DNA of 64,000 nt, taken from assembly GCF_001618865.1 (NCBI RefSeq), contig NZ_CP015136.1, positions 1,027,001 to 1,091,000 on the forward strand, in the 5' to 3' direction. A program made the position numbers and the translations under genes. Under the pieces are notes generated by a model. The model was not told the origin of the DNA and did no database searches. It saw only the letters and a program-made list of their open reading frames with translations. The stretch is from Luteitalea pratensis (GTDB taxonomy: Bacteria > Acidobacteriota > Vicinamibacteria > Vicinamibacterales > Vicinamibacteraceae). Shown here one piece after another: positions 34,789-44,222 of this stretch (position 1 is the stretch's first letter; the number at the start of each line of letters is the position of its first letter).

Positions 34789-35781
34789 ATGACCGTCATC
34801 CGTTGCTTACCGCTCTTACTCGCGCTGCTCGCCTCGACCACATCGCTCGCGTCCGCGCAAAACAAGTACTGCGACGGTTCGCAGTTCGATGCGCTGACGA
34901 ACATGTGGAAACTGGAGCCGGATCAGAACACCCGGCAGGTCACGGCCGGCGAGCTCGCGGCCGAACGGACGGTCATGCGGCGCGTCGTGGAGATGTTCAA
35001 GTCTACCTTCGTGCCGACGGGCGCCGCCGGCTACTACGGCGTGAACTATGACGTTCTGCCGCAGGCCCTGAACAAGGACCGCTATGGCAACACCTATATC
35101 TTCACCCTGAGCAATCACAAAATCGAATGCCTCGGCGGCAAACCGGTCGCGCTGGACGTGTCGCTCGGCAACGTCTCGGTTCAGGTCAACATGCATTTCG
35201 TTGGCGAGGCCGAGAAGGGCGACTCCTCCGTCGGCTTCGGCTACCTGCCGCGCGGGTACTACCAGCTCAAGGACAAGATTGCGCTACCTGAAGCCAATCC
35301 CGAGGGTATTCAGGAGTTCAACTTCGTGGACGGCACGACCGTCTGGTGGCTCACGCGTTCTGGCGCCCTGCCGTTCCGGTTGGTCACGAGGCGCGAGTTC
35401 CTGCAGAAGCAGATCGAGATCCTGCGATCCAGACCGACCCCCAGCGCCACGTTGGTGGCCTACTACGAGCGCATGCTCGGCGATGCATCCGATGACGTGG
35501 CGATCGTCAAGGAAGCGCAGGTGCCATCGCTGAACGTGTCCGGCTACGTCTTCACGACCCTGGCCGAGAAGGGGAACCGCGTCTACGTCACCGTGAATCC
35601 CGACTACTACGACCGAAGCCTGCCGAAGTCCGCGCCACAGCACATCCTCATCAGGCTCAGGCACCTGAGCGTGGAGTCGCTCAACGCCACGGGAAACGGG
35701 GCCCGTCACCTCGAGAGCTTCGCGAAGCTGCGGGAGATCGTCAAGGCCAACCTTGCCGAGCTTCGAGCGATGGTGAAGTAG
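34789..35781 (+). CDS. Secreted protein of unknown function
   Basis: A 330-residue protein whose family I do not recognise. Residues 1-23 form a clear Sec signal peptide (LLLALLASTTSLASAQ). The mature part contains YCDGSQFDALTNMWKL, a GYYGVNYDVLPQ motif, a beta-rich middle with GYLPRGYYQLKD and WWLTRSGALPFRLVTRREFL, and a helical end (HLESFAKLREIVKANLAELR). Two Cys residues (in KYCDG and KIECLGG) could form a disulfide. The ATG at 34789 follows a region without a good Shine-Dalgarno sequence. It lies divergent from the HTH/SRPBCC operon and could share its operator. Confidence 0.65.
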   Translation: MTVIRCLPLLLALLASTTSLASAQNKYCDGSQFDALTNMWKLEPDQNTRQVTAGELAAERTVMRRVVEMFKSTFVPTGAAGYYGVNYDVLPQALNKDRYGNTYIFTLSNHKIECLGGKPVALDVSLGNVSVQVNMHFVGEAEKGDSSVGFGYLPRGYYQLKDKIALPEANPEGIQEFNFVDGTTVWWLTRSGALPFRLVTRREFLQKQIEILRSRPTPSATLVAYYERMLGDASDDVAIVKEAQVPSLNVSGYVFTTLAEKGNRVYVTVNPDYYDRSLPKSAPQHILIRLRHLSVESLNATGNGARHLESFAKLREIVKANLAELRAMVK

Positions 35782-35966
35782 CCTGAGCGTTGACGGCGCT
35801 GCGTCAGGGCCGTGCGGCAGCCTCCTGATCCGTGCCCGCGGACGAATCCGGTGATGCAATCGTGCAAGGCGCCTCGGCGTCGCGACAAGGCTGTGGTCCG
35901 TGCATCCGTTCTCGACAGAGGCGTGAATATCAGCGCGGGCATCTGGAACCTGGAAGGAGGCCTTCG

Positions 35967-37841
35967 ATGGCGTCACTCGATTGGCATCAAGTGCATCGCG
36001 TGCATCTCCTGGTGGCTGCCCTCGGCCTGAGCATCGGGCTCGGAGCCCAGGCCGCGGATGTCACCGTTCGCGTCCAAACGCGGATGGAGCCGGCGCGCTG
36101 GGCGGTTCTGGAGCGGCGGTTGCTCGCCTCCAACGTTCCGGCCGCCAGGGAATTCTTCGAGAAGTATTACGACCATCGCGGCTACCTGAAAGCCTTCGTG
36201 CGCTGGGGCGCCAACGATGGGCCCGACGATGCGTTCGAGCATTTCAATCGGTGGCCGGAGTTGCACGCTCTCGGCGCAAACGACGAAGTCCTTCGGATGT
36301 ATACGCAGGGCCACGAGGGCCTGCTGAAGCAATACACCGAGGCCCGCACCACGGAAGTGCCGATCGCGCGTCAAGGCATGTACGCGAAGGAATTCATCGT
36401 GCAGTCCGATTGGATGCACCACGGTGAGGGCCTGCAGTTGTTCAATCGGATGGGGCTGTCGACCCCGCAGGATGCGACCTATCGGGCGCGCGCCCGCCGA
36501 TTCGCCGGGTTCTACATGGCCGAGGATCCCGGCGCACCCAACTACGATCCGAAACTCAAGATCATTCGCAGCATGCAGAACGGCAGCCGCGGGCCGATGC
36601 TGCGCCAAGCCACGGCCCTCGATTGGGTTGGTGATCCGTTCGACGTCGCCAAGTTCGATGCCGAGCACGGCGAGTCGACGTTCAAGCAGTTCCTGGCGCA
36701 TTACGAGGACTACACCGACGTCGCCGGCGATCATTTCCTGAATCTCGCGGCCACGACGCTGGCGACCAACGCGTATTTGTTGACCGGAGATCAGAAATAC
36801 AGGCGATGGGTCGTCGACTACATGGATGCGTGGCTGAACCGCATGCGCGAGAACGGCGGGATCATCCCCAGTCACATCGGCCTCGACGGCACGATCGGCG
36901 GCGCCGACAAGAAATGGTGGGCGGGCGCGTATGGCTGGGGATTCAGTCCGATCAATCCGGTCACCGGACGCCGCGAGGATCGCAATCGCATCGGATGGGC
37001 CCTCCCCGGCTTCGGCAACGCGCTCCTGCTGACCGGCGAGCAGAAGTACGTGGACGCCTGGCGCTCGATGACCGCGTCGGTGAACGCGCACGCCCGCGGC
37101 GAGGGCACAGAGAGACAGTTTCCGACTATGTACGGGGCTGACGGCTGGTATGGCTGGCGCAGCACGCCATGGGATGCGGGCGCGGTGGACGTCTGGTACT
37201 GGTCGCAGAAACCAGAAGATCTTCCGCGCGCGCCAGCCCCTCGGTCGCTGCCGACAGGCAGCGGCGCCTACACGTCTCTCGGCACCGCCAGCTGGATCAG
37301 TTTTCTACACGGCGAGAAGTCAACCTATCCCGAAGAAGCGCTGCAGTGGGATCTCGACCTCATCGACAAACGCCTTGTCGCGATGAGGAAGGACGCGACG
37401 CCGCCCGATCGGCGCCTGGCCGACAACATGCTCGACTACAACCCGGTCGCGGCCGAGTCCCTTGTTCAGCTGATGTGGGGCGCGCTGATGCCGGGCCGCA
37501 ACGGCGGCCTCGTCAATGCACGCCTGCGCTACTTCGATCCCGATCGTCAGCGAGCGGGCGTGCCCGAGGACGTTGCTGTGCTCGTGTCCGAACTATCCGA
37601 CACGCAGACGAAAGTCACACTCGTCAACCTCAATCCCTCTGTGGCGCGTCGCGTCGTCGTCCAGGGTGGCGCGTATGCGGAGCATCAGATTGAGAGCGTC
37701 GGGCGAGGCAGCACGTCGACATCGATTCAGGCACCCCACTTCACCGTCCACCTCGATCCCGGCTGCGGCGAAACGCTGGTCCTGACCATGAAGCGCTATG
37801 CGAACGCGCCGACGGCGCGGCATCCGTGGCAAAGGCCCTAA
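35967..37841 (+). CDS. Secreted alpha-barrel-like protein, possible glycan-active enzyme
   Basis: A 624-residue protein preceded by a near-perfect GGAAGGAGG eight bases before the ATG at 35967. A signal peptide ends at LGAQA (residue ~29). The mature part is rich in paired helices with Trp/Tyr/Gly loops (YRRWVVDYMDAWLNRMRENG, WWAGAYGWGFSPINP, GFGNALLLTGEQKYVDAW), the pattern of an (alpha/alpha)6 barrel found in many glycosidases, epimerases and lyases. The C-terminal ~90 residues are a beta domain (VTLVNLNPSVARRVVVQGGA). No catalytic signature was recognised, so enzyme activity is inferred from fold pattern only. Confidence 0.65.
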   Translation: MASLDWHQVHRVHLLVAALGLSIGLGAQAADVTVRVQTRMEPARWAVLERRLLASNVPAAREFFEKYYDHRGYLKAFVRWGANDGPDDAFEHFNRWPELHALGANDEVLRMYTQGHEGLLKQYTEARTTEVPIARQGMYAKEFIVQSDWMHHGEGLQLFNRMGLSTPQDATYRARARRFAGFYMAEDPGAPNYDPKLKIIRSMQNGSRGPMLRQATALDWVGDPFDVAKFDAEHGESTFKQFLAHYEDYTDVAGDHFLNLAATTLATNAYLLTGDQKYRRWVVDYMDAWLNRMRENGGIIPSHIGLDGTIGGADKKWWAGAYGWGFSPINPVTGRREDRNRIGWALPGFGNALLLTGEQKYVDAWRSMTASVNAHARGEGTERQFPTMYGADGWYGWRSTPWDAGAVDVWYWSQKPEDLPRAPAPRSLPTGSGAYTSLGTASWISFLHGEKSTYPEEALQWDLDLIDKRLVAMRKDATPPDRRLADNMLDYNPVAAESLVQLMWGALMPGRNGGLVNARLRYFDPDRQRAGVPEDVAVLVSELSDTQTKVTLVNLNPSVARRVVVQGGAYAEHQIESVGRGSTSTSIQAPHFTVHLDPGCGETLVLTMKRYANAPTARHPWQRP

Positions 37842-37934
37842 CGGTTAGCGTGATGCGTCCCTGACGGACCTCCACGCGATGCGGTGCCCCTCGCACCACC
37901 TGCATGCGTGCCTCCAGGCGGACGCAGGCGCGGC

Positions 37935-40172
37935 TCAATTCGCGCCAGATTTGCCTGGGACCGTGAAGATGAATACGTTGGATGCCACGCCGACGCCGCA
38001 GGCGTTGATGGCGGCGACGCGAATGTCGTAGGTTCCTGGCTCGAGGCCGGCTGTCAGACTCGTGCCTGCGCCGGGCGACGTGATCGTCGTGGGCCCGGAG
38101 GGGCCGGCGCCGACCACGCGATAGTAGTCGGCGCGCGAGCCACCGGCTGGCAACCAACTGATCGTCGTCTCGCCATTGATGGTTGACGGCGGCAGCAGGA
38201 CGGGCTCGAGTGGCGCGGCGGTGCAGACAGTCGTCGCTGGCACCGACACTTCGTTCGATGGCGCGCTCACCGTCGCACCGCGCACGGCGCGCACGCGGAC
38301 GTAGGACGTCGTAGCGCCCGCGGGATAGGTCACGCTCGGCTGCGTCGTCGTGAGCACCGCCGCGTCCGCTCGTCCTGGCCCGCCGCCGATTTCGACCTGA
38401 TAGAGAGCGTCGACGCCTGGCGCGGGTGTCCAGGTGGCCGTGATGAACCCGTCCTCGATGACGGCGAGCGCGCCGCTGGGCGGGCCGCTGGCCGACCAGG
38501 ATCCGGCAGCCGCGACTCCGGCTTCATTGGACGGTGGACTCAACCCGTCGGCGAGCACCGCGAAGACCGTGAAGTAGTAGGACCCCGGCGGCAACGCGGG
38601 AATCGTGTACCGATTCGACGCGTCCGCTGTCACGATGACCGGCAGCGTCGAGGTGTGTGGCGCCGTTCCGCCGCTGATCGCGTAGCGCACAGGAGCCGCG
38701 CCGCGCGGTCCGATCCAGGTCAGGACGACACCGCTCCCGCTGGCAGTTGCGACGAGGTTGGCAGGCTGGGCGGCCTCGCCGCCATCAGCCGCTGGCGCGC
38801 TGGCCACTGCGCTGCTCGAAGCTGCGCGGGCGCCTGGCACGGGCTCGATCACGGGGACCTTGTTGCCGCTGGCGCTCGCGCGCCAGTCGTGCAGCGTGTT
38901 CGGCCCGACCGGGACCGGCGCTGCGCGGCCGGCGGTGTAGAGCTCGGCGCTGCCGGTCGTGGACCATTCACCGACAATGCCTCCGGCCATCAAGACGTTG
39001 CCGTCATCGACCAGGGTGGCCGTGTGCCAATAGCGTGGGGTGGCCAGGCTCCCTCCCGCGGAGAACACGCCAGTTTCAGGATCATAGAGTTCGGTGCTAC
39101 CGAGAGCCCCCCAGCCTTCCTGATTGGCTCCCGCGATCAAGACCGTTCCGTCGCGGAGCAGCGTGGCCGTGTGTCGTCCCCGGCGCGTCGTCATCGTGCC
39201 GGTCGGCCTGAAGGCCTCAGTCGAGGGGTCGTATACTTCCGCGCTGCCAATCGCGCCGAACACGAGGCCACCGGTAACCAGGACCGTGCCGTTGGCAAGC
39301 AAGGTCTGGGTGCCCGCTTCGTACTCCCGGGTTGCGATCATGCTGCCGGTCGCGCTGAAAACGCCGGTTCGAGGATCGTAGAGTTCAGCGAGGCCGCTGG
39401 TCCACGTGACGAGGACCCGACCGTCCTGGAGCAGAGTAGCGGTCGGATGGACGTAGTCTTCTCCGGTGGAGGCATTGATGCTGACGGGCGTTCCGGTTGC
39501 GGCGAACGTGCCGCTCGCAGGGTCATAGAGCTCGGCCCTCAAGTCGAGCGGTGCACCCTTGCCCCGATATTCCGCGCCGGAGACGATCAAGACCTTGCCA
39601 CTGCCGAGCAGGACCGCCGAGTGGTACAGACGAGCGGCGACCATGATCCCCGTCGCCGTGAACGTGCCGGTCGAGGGGTCGTACAACTCCGCGCTGCCGA
39701 CTTCTCGATAGAAAGGGGGGTCGTGTTGCCCGCCCGTGATCAAAACGCGACCATCAGTAAGGAGGGTCGCAGTGTGAAAGGCACGGGGCGTGGTCAAATT
39801 GCCTGTGGCGGTGAAGGTTCTCCTGGAAGGGTCGTAGAGTTCGGCGCTGATTGCACGGTCAGCACGTGCTTGGTACCGGGACGAGAGCGAATCGCCACCG
39901 ACGATCAAGACCCGACCATCAGGGAGCCGGGTAGCGGTATGGCTGTGACGGTTCGCGGCCATGTGGCCGGCGCCGGTGAAGGCGCCGCTTGCCTGTGCCC
40001 AAGCCCTCCCTGTTCCCGGGGTAGATAGCAGTACCAGCACGGCCAGGGTCTGGCTCACTCGCTGCACCCCAGGCACCACGATCGCGAGTGCCGACGCGCG
40101 CGCGCAGGTCAGCAGCGACTGGCCCATGTGTCGATTTCGAGACCAGAGGTCGTCGTCTGGCTTTGACCGCAT
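37935..40172 (-). CDS. Secreted kelch-repeat / fibronectin type III protein
   Basis: A 745-residue protein. Residues ~1-60 hold a long signal segment ending in GRAWAQ. Seven kelch-like repeats follow with a constant core such as HTATLLTDGRVLITGG and a conserved SAELYDPSTGTF-type link, forming one beta-propeller. About 320 C-terminal residues are three or four fibronectin type III-like domains (VLTWIGPRG, YYFTVFAVLADGLSPPSNEA, VRVRAVRGATVSAPSNEVSV). It should be an extracellular binding or adhesion protein. ATG 40172 is preferred; a second ATG lies at 40127. A frame open to 40574 overlaps the next gene and has no such sequence, so it is rejected. Confidence 0.75.
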   Translation of the reverse strand: MRSKPDDDLWSRNRHMGQSLLTCARASALAIVVPGVQRVSQTLAVLVLLSTPGTGRAWAQASGAFTGAGHMAANRHSHTATRLPDGRVLIVGGDSLSSRYQARADRAISAELYDPSRRTFTATGNLTTPRAFHTATLLTDGRVLITGGQHDPPFYREVGSAELYDPSTGTFTATGIMVAARLYHSAVLLGSGKVLIVSGAEYRGKGAPLDLRAELYDPASGTFAATGTPVSINASTGEDYVHPTATLLQDGRVLVTWTSGLAELYDPRTGVFSATGSMIATREYEAGTQTLLANGTVLVTGGLVFGAIGSAEVYDPSTEAFRPTGTMTTRRGRHTATLLRDGTVLIAGANQEGWGALGSTELYDPETGVFSAGGSLATPRYWHTATLVDDGNVLMAGGIVGEWSTTGSAELYTAGRAAPVPVGPNTLHDWRASASGNKVPVIEPVPGARAASSSAVASAPAADGGEAAQPANLVATASGSGVVLTWIGPRGAAPVRYAISGGTAPHTSTLPVIVTADASNRYTIPALPPGSYYFTVFAVLADGLSPPSNEAGVAAAGSWSASGPPSGALAVIEDGFITATWTPAPGVDALYQVEIGGGPGRADAAVLTTTQPSVTYPAGATTSYVRVRAVRGATVSAPSNEVSVPATTVCTAAPLEPVLLPPSTINGETTISWLPAGGSRADYYRVVGAGPSGPTTITSPGAGTSLTAGLEPGTYDIRVAAINACGVGVASNVFIFTVPGKSGAN

Positions 40173-40326
40173 GCGGCTGAGAATAAGCTGCCCCGGATTG
40201 AGCGCAGAGTAGCAAGGGGTTGAAAAGGGGTTGGAGAACCCCCGTTGGCCGCAGTGGATGGCGTGCGACGATGGGTACTCCTCGTTGACGCACCGGATTC
40301 TGCGGCCATTCCCGAGACGCCGTCGT

Positions 40327-42150
40327 TCACTTGTTCCCGAGACGCATGTGCTGAAGCAGGTCGTTCCAGCGAGGGTCTGCGTGAAGCGCGTCGAAGTCGG
40401 GATCGGCCTTGATGAAGGGGAACCAGTCTTCACGCTCGTCCACCGCACGAAAGAGCAGCGTGAACGCGGCGTCGTGCTCGCCGAGCGCGGCGTGCACGAC
40501 AGCTGCCCCGCCGGCGGCACCCTGAAGGCCTGGAAGCAGCCGGCGGGCATCGCTCCCGCGACCCATCCGCGCATAGGTTCGAGCGATCCGCGCGCGATAA
40601 CCAGGCGTCAGATCCGCCGCCAGCTCACCAGCCTGTTCGTAGAGCCGCAAGGCCTCGTCGTAGCGTCCGATCAGCGCGTAGACATCTGCCAGTCGGGCAT
40701 ACGACACGCCATTGCGCGGCTCCAGCTCTATGGCCCGATTCAGGCGCTCCCTGGCCTCGTCGAAACGACGAGCACGATAGAGAATCCGGCCAAACGTCGA
40801 TTGCACGTGCGCCGACAGCGGATCCAGGTGTGCGGCATGCTCGATCTGCGCCACCGCTTCCGACAGTCGTCCCATGGCCATCAACAGAATCGCATACACG
40901 TAGTGGGCGTCCATGCTGTTCGGCTCGAGCTGGACGGCATGCTCAATGGTCGCCTCCGCCCCCGTCCAATCCCAATCGAATATGCCCTGCACATAGGCTT
41001 GCGCCGCGTACGCCTCCGCGAGGCGGTCGTCACGCGCCAGGGCCTCGCGCGCCGCGTCCCTCGCCGGCGCTGCCACCTCTTTGAAACTCAGAGGACCAAG
41101 AACGCCTCGCATCCACCACGCGTGCGCGAGGCCGGCGTACGGCGCGGCGTAGTCCGGAGCGATGCTGATGGCGCGATGGAAGTGCTCGATGGCGCGCAGC
41201 CGGTCCTCTTCGATGAATTTCCACAGGAGATAGCGCCCGAGCAGGTATTCCTGGTGAGCTCTCGGATCGACCGTTGGCGCCGACGCCAGACGGGCGCGCT
41301 CGTCCGGCCTGATCTGCACGCGAATCTCGTCGGCGACCGCCCGCGCAATGTCGTGCTGCAGTTGAGGGAGGTCCGCCGCGTCTCGTTCAAAGTCACGGGC
41401 CCACAGATGGGTGTCAGTGGGTGCATGAACGAGTTGAATGGAGACCTTCACGCGCCCGTCCTGGTACCGGACTGACCCTTCGAGCGCCGCATCCACCTGC
41501 AACTCCCGTCCGATGGCGGGGAGTGATACCCGACGGCCCTCAAAAGCCATCGCCGAGGTCCTGGAGACCACACGCAACGCGCGGATCTGCGCCAGCGTCG
41601 CAGTCAGTTCTTCGGTCACGCCGGCCACCAGGTAGGCCTGGGCCGGATCGCCCGAGAGGTTGTCGAGCGGGAGCACTACCAGCGACGTGACGTCTGGCGA
41701 TGCCGAAGGCGTCACTCGGCCTTGCGCGAAGCCGAACACGATGGCCGCGACGGCGCACACAATCACGCTGGCGACCGCTGAGACCCAACCGAGCCACGGG
41801 CGCGGCCTTGCGGTTGGTGGTGGTTGACTCGTCGGCAGCTGCAACGCGCTGCCGTTCTCGGCGTCCGCACGGGGTGGTTCAGCGACGCTGGCAGATGAGC
41901 GCCAAGTCTCCTCGCCAACGTGCCGGGTGCGGGTTCGCTGCCACGCATCGAGCTCGGATCGAAAGGCGTAGACCGAACCCTGCTTGTCGTGCACGTGCCG
42001 CCGGATCGGCAGGCCCTCTCGGTGTTCCCAGCGCTGAACCGTCGTGACGTCGCGGTTCAGGTAGGCAGCTACGTCCTTCCAGGAGTCCAGCCGATCCGAG
42101 GTGCCCCGACTGGGCCCGCTCGATGCCGCCGGCGAGGGTCCCCTGGTCAT
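40327..42150 (-). CDS. HTH-TM-TolB-TPR membrane regulator
   Basis: A 607-residue protein. Residues ~18-70 are a MerR/excisionase-like helix-turn-helix (DSWKDVAAYLNRDVTTVQRW, HREGLPIRRH). A transmembrane helix lies near 120-142 (VSAVASVIVCAVAAIVFGFA). A TolB N-terminal-like domain follows (LVVLPLDNLSGDP, VAGVTEELTATLAQIRALRV, LEGSVRYQDGRV), then ~8 TPRs to the end. This layout recalls CadC-type regulators, in which DNA-binding and sensor parts are joined through the membrane. The start is taken as ATG 42150; upstream in-frame sequence to 42273 is not family-like. It lies divergent from the PD40 propeller gene, a plausible target. Confidence 0.8.
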   Translation of the reverse strand: MTRGPSPAASSGPSRGTSDRLDSWKDVAAYLNRDVTTVQRWEHREGLPIRRHVHDKQGSVYAFRSELDAWQRTRTRHVGEETWRSSASVAEPPRADAENGSALQLPTSQPPPTARPRPWLGWVSAVASVIVCAVAAIVFGFAQGRVTPSASPDVTSLVVLPLDNLSGDPAQAYLVAGVTEELTATLAQIRALRVVSRTSAMAFEGRRVSLPAIGRELQVDAALEGSVRYQDGRVKVSIQLVHAPTDTHLWARDFERDAADLPQLQHDIARAVADEIRVQIRPDERARLASAPTVDPRAHQEYLLGRYLLWKFIEEDRLRAIEHFHRAISIAPDYAAPYAGLAHAWWMRGVLGPLSFKEVAAPARDAAREALARDDRLAEAYAAQAYVQGIFDWDWTGAEATIEHAVQLEPNSMDAHYVYAILLMAMGRLSEAVAQIEHAAHLDPLSAHVQSTFGRILYRARRFDEARERLNRAIELEPRNGVSYARLADVYALIGRYDEALRLYEQAGELAADLTPGYRARIARTYARMGRGSDARRLLPGLQGAAGGAAVVHAALGEHDAAFTLLFRAVDEREDWFPFIKADPDFDALHADPRWNDLLQHMRLGNK

Positions 42151-42375
42151 CTGGTCACTCCAGTGCGAGCACCGGTCGCTTCGGATCCGGTTCCAGCGAC
42201 CGGCCGTCCGGACGGCAAAGCACTGCAATCCACGGCATCTGTGGAATGCGTTGCCTTGCCGCTTGATCGACACGTCCCGGCGAACGAGGCTGACTGCACG
42301 AACGCGGCCGATATCGCTCGTTCCACATTAGGAAACGCGGATCGATCGTGACGTCTCTTGAAACGGAGCCCCAGC

Positions 42376-43326
42376 ATGACGCGCCTTCACCGGAGATTCA
42401 AGGCCGTTGGCCCAGCCTTCCTCGTGTGCCTTGCCATGCTGTCGGCCTCTCCCGTCGAGACCGCCAAGCCGTTTGAGGCGTGGACGGCCCCGGTCAACCT
42501 GGGGGAAGACGTCAACTCGGCGTTCAACGACTTTCTCCCCGAGCTGTCCAGCAATGGCCTCAGTCTCTATTTCGCCTCCAACCGCCCGGGGCCATTCGGT
42601 GGAGAAGACCTCTGGGTCTCACGGCGCGCGAGCCGCGACGCCCGCTGGGGGACGCCGGTGAATCTCGGAACCCTGGTCAACACCAGCTTCAATGAACGCT
42701 CGCCGGCCCTTTCGCGCGACGGTCACCTGCTCTTCTTCGCAAGCGACCGTCCAGGTGGTGCGGGCAGCCTCGACATCTGGGTCTCGTGGCGAGCCCACAC
42801 GCACGATGACTTCGCGTGGCAGCCGGCGGTCAATCTCGGCACAGGGGTCAACGGGGCCGCCGGCGATTTCGGGCCGAGCTATTTCGAGAACGACGAGATT
42901 GGCATACCCAATCTCTTCTTCGCCAGCAGCCGACCAGGCGGCGTCGGAGGCGTGGACATCTACCGGAGCGAGCTTCTGCCCAGCGGTTCGTTTGGGCCGG
43001 CTTCTTCGATCCCGGTGCTCAACGCGCCTGAGAACGACTTCCGCCCGACCATTCGGCCCGACGGACTCGAGCTGATCTTCGACTCCAGCCGCCCAGGTCC
43101 GCCCGACGTGTCGGGGCTCGGCCTTCGGGATCTCTGGGTGTCGGCACGCTCCTCGGTGTCGGCCCCCTGGTCGACGCCCGAGAACCTGGGATCCGTGGTG
43201 AACGGTGCGTTCAACGACATGCTCGCGGCGCTGTCGTCTGACGGGGAAATGCTCGTGTTCACGTCGGATCGACCTGAAGGGTTTGGGGGCAACGATCTCT
43301 ACATCACCACGCGGTCCGGGAGATGA
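42376..43326 (+). CDS. Secreted PD40 (TolB-like) beta-propeller protein
   Basis: A 316-residue protein with a signal peptide (residues 1-30, ending VETAK). Six or so PD40/WD40-like units follow, each with the pattern FNDFLPELSSNGLSLYFASN, SPALSRDGHLLFFASDRPGG or DMLAALSSDGEMLVFTSDRP, preceded by a VNLG link. The set would close a six-bladed propeller like the C-terminal half of TolB. GGAG lies 9 bases before the ATG at 42376. The stop overlaps an ATG (ATGA) beginning an S8-peptidase-like remnant, so the two were once an operon. A role in binding envelope components is likely but not shown. Confidence 0.75.
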   Translation: MTRLHRRFKAVGPAFLVCLAMLSASPVETAKPFEAWTAPVNLGEDVNSAFNDFLPELSSNGLSLYFASNRPGPFGGEDLWVSRRASRDARWGTPVNLGTLVNTSFNERSPALSRDGHLLFFASDRPGGAGSLDIWVSWRAHTHDDFAWQPAVNLGTGVNGAAGDFGPSYFENDEIGIPNLFFASSRPGGVGGVDIYRSELLPSGSFGPASSIPVLNAPENDFRPTIRPDGLELIFDSSRPGPPDVSGLGLRDLWVSARSSVSAPWSTPENLGSVVNGAFNDMLAALSSDGEMLVFTSDRPEGFGGNDLYITTRSGR

Positions 43327-43528
43327 CCGCCAGTTCTGTGGACCCATTGGCTTTGGTCAAGCTCACCGCGTTGATGGCGCGCACCAAAGGTCGCGCCGAA
43401 GTGACGGTCGGTGTCATCGATGGGCCTGTTCGCATGCAACACCGGATTTGACCGCCGACCATCTCCGTGACGTGTCTGGCTCACAGGGCGCGGTTGAAGC
43501 AGTGATACGCCGGGTCGAGCTTGGATGA
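43323..43528 (+). pseudogene. N-terminal remnant of an S8 (subtilisin-like, PatA-type) peptidase
   Basis: From ATG 43323 the frame reads VDPLALVKLTALMARTKGRA, then EVTVGVIDGPVRMQ, and meets a stop at 43450. In the next frame the sequence continues with PDLTADHLRDVSGSQGAVEA. This restores the start of a subtilase domain, where V-G-V-I-D-G-P-V carries the catalytic Asp region. A single missing base near 43440 explains the break. The His and Ser motifs of the peptidase are absent, because unrelated sequence follows after about 43528. It overlapped the PD40 gene by ATGA. Peptidases of this type act in cyanobactin-like peptide maturation, but no precursor peptide was found. Confidence 0.6.
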
Positions 43529-43755
43529 ACGCAATCTGAGGGCGAAGCCTTACGGCCGGCTACCGCTCCGAGATTCTCCTCGAGACGGGGAACCACGCAA
43601 GGGCGAGCTGTGTGTCCGCCGCCCCGGCGCCGGGCCATGTGCCGGCGCGGGCGGCGACTAGCGCATGCCTGACTCCTGGCTCGTTCCCTGCGTCGACGCA
43701 CTACTACATTCTGAACTCCTGCCCAATAAAGCCCGTAGACTCGAGGAGGGGTTTC

Positions 43756-43983
43756 ATGAACAGCAAATACAAATACGTCGGCTTGAGCATGAGTTTGGGC
43801 CTCTGTTTCGGAGTCGCACTGGGAACGGTCCTGCACAATGTAGGCGTGGGGATCGGTCTTGGCGTCTCACTTGGCCTGGTTTTCGGCGCGGCATTGGGCA
43901 TAGCACCCGACGCGGCACCGGCCCACAAGAAGGCGGCATTACACAAGCCCCTGCCCCATCCGTTGGGTTTGTTCGAGCGGTAA
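43756..43983 (+). CDS. Small glycine-zipper membrane protein
   Basis: A 75-residue protein with an excellent GAGGAGGGG site before the ATG at 43756. Residues ~8-50 form two hydrophobic helices with spaced glycines (SMSLGLCFGVALGTVL and GIGLGVSLGLVFGAALG), a glycine-zipper hairpin. The C-terminal tail is Ala/Pro/His/Lys-rich (PAHKKAALHKPLPHPLG). Similar proteins are common in soil bacteria without assigned function. It stands alone between an S8 remnant and the tRNA-Ser remnant. Confidence 0.75.
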   Translation: MNSKYKYVGLSMSLGLCFGVALGTVLHNVGVGIGLGVSLGLVFGAALGIAPDAAPAHKKAALHKPLPHPLGLFER

Positions 43984-44043
43984 ACTGACGTTCCTCCGAC
44001 CCTGACCGCACCACCTCCGCGCAGGCTTCGCCCGCCGCGAGGC

Positions 44044-44068
44044 AGGTCGAATCCACCCTCTCCGCCAC
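44044..44068 (+). other. Second tRNA-Ser 3'-end remnant, possible attachment-site scar
   Basis: CAGGTCGAATCCACCCTC followed by TCCGCCA repeats the T-arm and acceptor end of tRNA-Ser, with two bases fewer than the copy at 1569-1593. The shared core CCACCCTCTCCGCCA is identical. No tRNA body precedes it. Both copies are on the same strand and lie ~42.5 kb apart, as the ends of an integrated element would, although no integrase gene was found between them. Confidence 0.5.
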
Positions 44069-44222
44069 ACACCTCCACCGTCTCGGCGACCGCCTTGCTT
44101 TCCTGAACGCGAATTTCGCCAGAAATCTTTCACCGCCGCCCGGCGGCGTACAAACCACCGGACGGTGGTCGGTGCAATTGCGCGCGAACCCATTCGACCG
44201 CAAGGTTCGCTCAAGGCCTGCG

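Noticed and set aside
39960-40330. 134-residue N-terminal extension of the kelch protein to 40574
   Set aside because: It overlaps the TolB/TPR regulator gene and is Ser/Arg-rich shadow. The signal-like segment starts after ATG 40172.
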